Position numbers and translations under genes: made by a program. Positions 24,372 to 27,765 of a DNA stretch of 27,765 bases are shown piece after piece; positions within the stretch are counted from its first letter, which is position 1, and each line of letters starts with the position of its first letter. Below the pieces are notes generated by a model. The model did not search any database. It was not told the DNA's origin and saw nothing but the letters and a program-made list of their open reading frames with translations. Source of the stretch: JBDNBY01 sp039767595 (lineage in GTDB: Bacteria; Pseudomonadota; Alphaproteobacteria; Rhodobacterales; Rhodobacteraceae); NCBI GenBank assembly GCA_039767595.1, contig JBDNBY010000012.1, forward strand, positions 1 through 27,765, read 5' to 3'.

Positions 24372-24466
24372 CAGATCCCTCTTGAAATATTATTGCGTCC
24401 TTTTGCGCATTTTTGGATCAAAACTTCAAGGTAAAAATGCGGCAGCGCAGCAATTTTATGAAAACC

Positions 24467-25219
24467 TTACGTGAGTCCCACCCACAACAGCCGCAAGCCT
24501 GTGCAGACAAGCAGTATATAGGTGACGGTAAAAAAGAACCGCTCCGACATCCAATGATGCGCCCGCACGCCAATCCACACTCCCAAAAGCGCGAAGGGTG
24601 CCATGATCATATCAATTTTCACGGTCTCCCATGTAAACAGCCCAAGCCACGCATAGGGGATAAACTTCAACACATTGACAATGAAAAACACAATCACGGT
24701 CGTCGCTTGATAGGTGGTTTTGCGCATCGAATGGCTGAGCATATACACCGCCGCCGGCGGACCGCCCGCATGCGAGACAAAGCTCGTGAACCCTGCAACG
24801 CATCCCGCCACGACACCCCATATCGGACCAAATCCTTTGCCCTGCGGCCGGATCCAATTGACGCTTTGCAGCGCTTGATACCCCACAAACGCAAGGGTCA
24901 GCAGCCCGAGCATCACGCGAAACACATCTGCATCGACAGCGCGGTAAAAACTCGCCCCGAGCGCAATGCCCACAACTGCACCACTCAATAGCACAATCGT
25001 GATCCGCATGTCCCACTTGCGCCAATAGGGACGCAGCGATCCGACATCCATCAACAGCAGCAGCGGCAGCATAATGCCAATCGCTTGCCCCGGATCAATC
25101 ACCGTGGCGAGAATCGCAGAAGCCGCAAAGGCCACTTTTGAGCCAAAGCCCGCCTTGGAAATTGCCGCCAAAAGCACCCCAAAGGCACAGATAATATAAA
25201 ATGAAATATCTGTCGGCAC
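24467..25219 (-). CDS. TauE/SafE-family exporter (second paralogue)
   Basis: A 250-residue inner-membrane protein of the TauE/SafE family, about eight helices, with AISKAGFGSKVAFAASAIL in the first half and FTSFVSHAGGPPAAVYML in the second. The GTG at 25219 is preferred as start because AAGGAAA lies 11 bases upstream and the length then fits the family; the ATG at 25273 would add 18 mostly polar residues and lacks a ribosome-binding site. It is divergent from mdh and sits just upstream of mcl2 on the same strand, with a gap of 95 bases. The exported anion is unknown. Confidence 0.82.
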   Translation of the reverse strand: MPTDISFYIICAFGVLLAAISKAGFGSKVAFAASAILATVIDPGQAIGIMLPLLLLMDVGSLRPYWRKWDMRITIVLLSGAVVGIALGASFYRAVDADVFRVMLGLLTLAFVGYQALQSVNWIRPQGKGFGPIWGVVAGCVAGFTSFVSHAGGPPAAVYMLSHSMRKTTYQATTVIVFFIVNVLKFIPYAWLGLFTWETVKIDMIMAPFALLGVWIGVRAHHWMSERFFFTVTYILLVCTGLRLLWVGLT

Positions 25220-25375
25220 GGCGAAAAGATTTCCTTTATTTTTCGAGAGTTCGACTGTTTCACACCCCCTCATTCAGAGCAAGGGTCAATGATGACAAAC
25301 TGTGCCGCACTTGCGAAACGCCGCAAAACCGCCTAGGGCATGGCGCACGAACATATCAGGATTTGGAGATTATCC

Positions 25376-26338
25376 ATGGCCAGAGCTAAAATCGCACTCA
25401 TTGGTGCGGGTCAAATTGGCGGAACACTTGCACACCTTGCAGCTATGAAAGAACTCGGCGACGTTGTTCTCTTCGATATTGCAGAGGGCACACCCGAGGG
25501 CAAAGCTCTCGATATCGCGGAATCAGGCCCCTCAGAGGGTTTTGACGCGAAACTCAAAGGCACCCAAGATTACGCGGATATCGCCGGCGCAGATGTCTGC
25601 ATCGTCACCGCTGGCGTTGCCCGCAAGCCCGGCATGAGCCGTGATGACCTTTTAGGGATCAACCTCAAAGTGATGAAATCAGTCGGCGAAGGCATCCGCG
25701 ATCATGCGCCAAACGCCTTTGTGATCTGTATCACAAACCCGCTTGATGCGATGGTGTGGGCGCTGCGCGAATTCTCGGGCCTGCCACATCACAAAGTCTG
25801 CGGCATGGCGGGTGTGTTGGATTCGGCACGTTTCCGTCACTTCTTGTCGTTGGAATTCAACGTGTCCATGCGCGACGTCACAGCCTTTGTTTTGGGCGGA
25901 CACGGCGACACGATGGTGCCATTGGCGCGCTATTCGACAGTGGGCGGCATTCCATTGCCAGATCTTGTTGACATGGGCTGGACCACTCAGGACAAGCTTG
26001 ACGCGATCATTCAACGCACACGCGATGGAGGCGCGGAAATCGTTGGCTTGTTGAAAACAGGCTCTGCATTCTATGCCCCTGCGACATCGGCGATCGAAAT
26101 GGCAGAAGCCTATTTAAAAGATCAAAAGCGTCTGCTGCCCTGTGCGGCTTATTGTGATGGCGAAGTTGGCGTCAAAGACATGTATGTCGGCGTGCCCACC
26201 ATCATCGGCGCGGGCGGTGTTGAAAAAGTTGTCGACATCAACATGAACAAAGACGAACAAGCGATGTTCGACAAATCCGTTGATGCCGTCAAAGGTTTGG
26301 TTGAGGCGTGCAAAGGGATTGACCCGTCCCTCGCCTAA
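25376..26338 (+). CDS. mdh: Malate dehydrogenase (NAD-dependent, LDH-like)
   Basis: A 320-residue cytoplasmic enzyme converting malate to oxaloacetate. The nucleotide-binding loop GAGQIGG is at residues 10-16, with Asp34 for NAD specificity, substrate-binding arginines in VARKPGMSR (Arg83, Arg89) and at Arg152 (DSARFR), and the catalytic His176 in GGHGDTMVP. The start at 25376 matches the family and has GGAG about 8 bases upstream; the frame extends back to 25340 without family character. It is followed by an intrinsic terminator and then sucC. Mdh is usually grouped with sucCD in Rhodobacterales. Confidence 0.97.
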   Translation: MARAKIALIGAGQIGGTLAHLAAMKELGDVVLFDIAEGTPEGKALDIAESGPSEGFDAKLKGTQDYADIAGADVCIVTAGVARKPGMSRDDLLGINLKVMKSVGEGIRDHAPNAFVICITNPLDAMVWALREFSGLPHHKVCGMAGVLDSARFRHFLSLEFNVSMRDVTAFVLGGHGDTMVPLARYSTVGGIPLPDLVDMGWTTQDKLDAIIQRTRDGGAEIVGLLKTGSAFYAPATSAIEMAEAYLKDQKRLLPCAAYCDGEVGVKDMYVGVPTIIGAGGVEKVVDINMNKDEQAMFDKSVDAVKGLVEACKGIDPSLA

Positions 26339-26360
26339 CTCTTTGATAAGCTGACATTAG

Positions 26361-26397
26361 AGCCCTGCACGTCCAAACAGATGTGCAGGGCTTTTTT
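26361..26397 (+). terminator. Rho-independent terminator of mdh
   Basis: A perfect 10-base stem, AGCCCTGCAC (26361-26370) with GTGCAGGGCT (26383-26392), encloses a 12-base loop and is followed by a run of T's to 26397. It begins 22 bases after the mdh stop codon. Confidence 0.93.
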
Positions 26398-26543
26398 ATG
26401 CCAAGCGCGTGCAACGCTGGCTCTATGGGTGGGGCTATCGAATAAAAGATTCTGTGAAAAAACTTGCTTAAAACGATGTAGATGTCGTGGGTTGAATCCA
26501 GTTTTCATCCAGCCCCCCAACACACCCGAACTGACGCCCCTTT

Positions 26544-26574
26544 TGTGATCACATAATTTTCATGTGTGATCACA
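26544..26574. promoter_or_regulatory. Paired palindromic operator upstream of sucC
   Basis: Two perfect copies of TGTGATCACA lie at 26544-26553 and 26565-26574, with the same 21-base start-to-start spacing as the sdhC pair. They lie 109-139 bases before the sucC start codon. The flanks are A/T-rich, as at sdhC. Confidence 0.8.
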
Positions 26575-26682
26575 AAATGCAAAAAAACGTCTTCCTGCGT
26601 ATCTGCGCGCGGAGAATGCTTTAAACTTATGCATTTTTGCACAAAGATTGGCGCAACTTCATCAACCACAGGGACCCTCCTT

Positions 26683-27765
26683 ATGAATATCCATGAGTAC
26701 CAAGCCAAAGCCCTGCTTCGCCAATATGGCGCACCTGTCTCAGACGGCCGCGTTGTATTGAGAGCAGAGGATGCCAAAACTGCCGCAGGTGAACTTGATG
26801 GCCCACTTTGGGTGGTAAAGGCGCAAATTCACGCCGGCGGCCGCGGCAAAGGCTCTTTTAAAGAGGCTGACGCAGGCGAAAAAGGTGGCGTTCGTTTGAC
26901 AAAATCTGTCGAAGAGGCCGCTGAAGAAGCGAAAAAAATGCTTGGCCGCACTTTGGTGACGCATCAAACGGGCCCAGCCGGCAAACAGGTCAACCGCATT
27001 TATATCGAAGCGGGCTCAGGCATTGAAACAGAACTCTACCTCGCGCTGCTGGTGGATCGTCAAACATCGCGGATCTCTTTTGTCTGCTCGACCGAAGGCG
27101 GCATGGACATCGAAGAAGTCGCCGCAAGCACGCCAGAGAAAATCCTCTCCTTCTCGGTCGATCCGGCCACGGGCTACCAGCCCTATCATGGGCGCCGCGT
27201 TGCGTTTTCGTTGGGCCTCACTGGCGCGGCGATGAAACAATGCGTGAAACTTATGGGCATTTTGTACCAAGCCTTTATCGAAAAAGACATGGAAATGCTT
27301 GAAATCAACCCGCTCATCGTCACAGATGGCGGCGACCTCAAAGTGCTGGACGCTAAGGTCGGCTTTGACGGCAACGCGATCTATCGCCACGCCGATATCG
27401 CCGAGCTGCGCGACACAACAGAAGAAGATCCCAAAGAGCTTGAGGCCTCAAAATACGACCTCAACTACATTGCACTTGACGGTGAAATTGGCTGTATGGT
27501 CAATGGCGCCGGTCTTGCGATGGCGACAATGGACATCATCAAACTTTATGGCGCAGAGCCGGCAAACTTCCTTGATGTGGGCGGCGGCGCGACCAAAGAA
27601 AAGGTCACCGAAGCCTTCAAAATCATTACTTCTGATCCCAACGTCAAAGGTATCCTTGTCAACATCTTCGGTGGCATCATGCGCTGTGACGTGATTGCCG
27701 AGGGCGTTGTCGCTGCGGTCAAAGAAGTTGGCCTACAAGTGCCACTTGTTGTCCGCCTCGAAGGC
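26683..27765 (+). CDS. sucC: Succinyl-CoA synthetase beta subunit, 5' part
   Basis: The first 361 residues of an ADP-forming succinyl-CoA ligase beta subunit (normally about 390), open to the end of the window. The ATP-grasp N-terminus MNIHEYQAKALLRQYGAPV, VVKAQIHAGGRGKGSF, the metal-binding EMLEINPLIV, FLDVGGGATKEKV and the NIFGGIMRCDVIAEG region are all typical. It makes succinate and ATP from succinyl-CoA in the TCA cycle, together with SucD, which is expected downstream. The start at 26683 fits the family; the ribosome-binding site AGGGA is modest. Confidence 0.97.
   Translation, partial: MNIHEYQAKALLRQYGAPVSDGRVVLRAEDAKTAAGELDGPLWVVKAQIHAGGRGKGSFKEADAGEKGGVRLTKSVEEAAEEAKKMLGRTLVTHQTGPAGKQVNRIYIEAGSGIETELYLALLVDRQTSRISFVCSTEGGMDIEEVAASTPEKILSFSVDPATGYQPYHGRRVAFSLGLTGAAMKQCVKLMGILYQAFIEKDMEMLEINPLIVTDGGDLKVLDAKVGFDGNAIYRHADIAELRDTTEEDPKELEASKYDLNYIALDGEIGCMVNGAGLAMATMDIIKLYGAEPANFLDVGGGATKEKVTEAFKIITSDPNVKGILVNIFGGIMRCDVIAEGVVAAVKEVGLQVPLVVRLEG

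Larger units (their letters stand above)
26339..26682 (+). other. mdh-sucC intergenic region
   Basis: This 344-base stretch holds no gene. It contains, in order, the mdh terminator (26361-26397), about 140 bases in which only a short direct repeat ATCCAG (26496-26501 and 26507-26512) was noticed, the paired palindromic operator (26544-26574), and the sucC leader with a weak AGGGA ribosome-binding site. So sucC should have its own promoter here rather than being read from mdh. Confidence 0.6.

Noticed and set aside
24407..24440. Inverted repeat GCATTTTT with AAAAATGC as a terminator of the second TauE/SafE gene.
   Set aside because: The repeat lies upstream of that gene's coding strand start of mcl2-side DNA in the wrong order for a clean terminator, has an 18-base loop and AT-only pairing, and no T-tract follows it on the minus strand.
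26485..26520. A GGGTTGAATCCAG string resembling a tRNA T-arm.
   Set aside because: No acceptor, D or anticodon arms can be built around it, and no CCA end is present.
1..27765. CRISPR arrays, insertion sequences, rRNA or tRNA genes, integrase or phage genes.
   Set aside because: No regular repeat-spacer pattern, transposase, integrase or RNA gene structure was seen by eye.

Overview
The window looks like a chromosomal segment of an alphaproteobacterium of the Rhodobacterales (Roseobacter/Rhodobacter group). The evidence is the ethylmalonyl-CoA (EMC) pathway genes sitting among TCA-cycle genes, the alphaproteobacterial family TIGR02186, and protein sequences that match that group throughout. 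Most of it is core metabolism with tight operons and short or overlapping junctions. Two stretches are visibly more AT-rich than the rest: about 2340-2640 and about 14010-14240.

Layout. 1-4351: the 3' end of trpS, a universal stress protein, an opposite-strand pair of accessory genes (small membrane protein plus TPR protein), then nfuA, tsaB and rimI. 4463-9059: a complete BMP-family nucleoside-type ABC importer (binding protein, double ATPase, two permeases). 9097-10769: a TauE/SafE exporter and a TIGR02186 membrane protein. 10766-12553 (minus): a RecD/Pif1-like helicase behind a small hypothetical gene. 12634-16229: divergent ccr and ecm. 16334-17479: a GNAT acetyltransferase and purine nucleoside phosphorylase (deoD). 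17476-21390 (minus): sdhC-sdhD-sdhA-lipoprotein-sdhB. 21687-24371 (minus): an apparent mcl2-nnrU-DUF1737-mch operon. 24467-25219 (minus): a second TauE/SafE protein. 25376-27765: mdh and the start of sucC.

How the genes fit together. Ccr, Ecm, Mch and the malyl-CoA thioesterase Mcl2 carry out steps of the EMC pathway, which assimilates acetyl-CoA without isocitrate lyase. Its products enter the TCA cycle at succinyl-CoA and malate, and SucC, Sdh and Mdh act there. The BMP importer and DeoD would take up and phosphorolyse purine nucleosides.

The strongest unexplained signals are four. (1) A perfect palindrome, TGTGATCACA, occurs twice upstream of sdhC and twice upstream of sucC, with the same 21-bp spacing each time; it looks like a shared TCA-operon operator. 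(2) The small membrane protein and the TPR protein share an 11-residue motif, I-x-V-[KR]-x-S-x-x-V-x-I, found twice in the first and once in the second, which suggests an anchored two-component assembly. (3) The small gene/helicase unit lies behind a GTTC-N7-GTTC element and an inverted repeat that covers its ribosome-binding site. (4) Two convergent gene pairs share TTAA as overlapping stop codons, one of them in the loop of a strong hairpin. All calls were made by reading the sequence; no database search was run.
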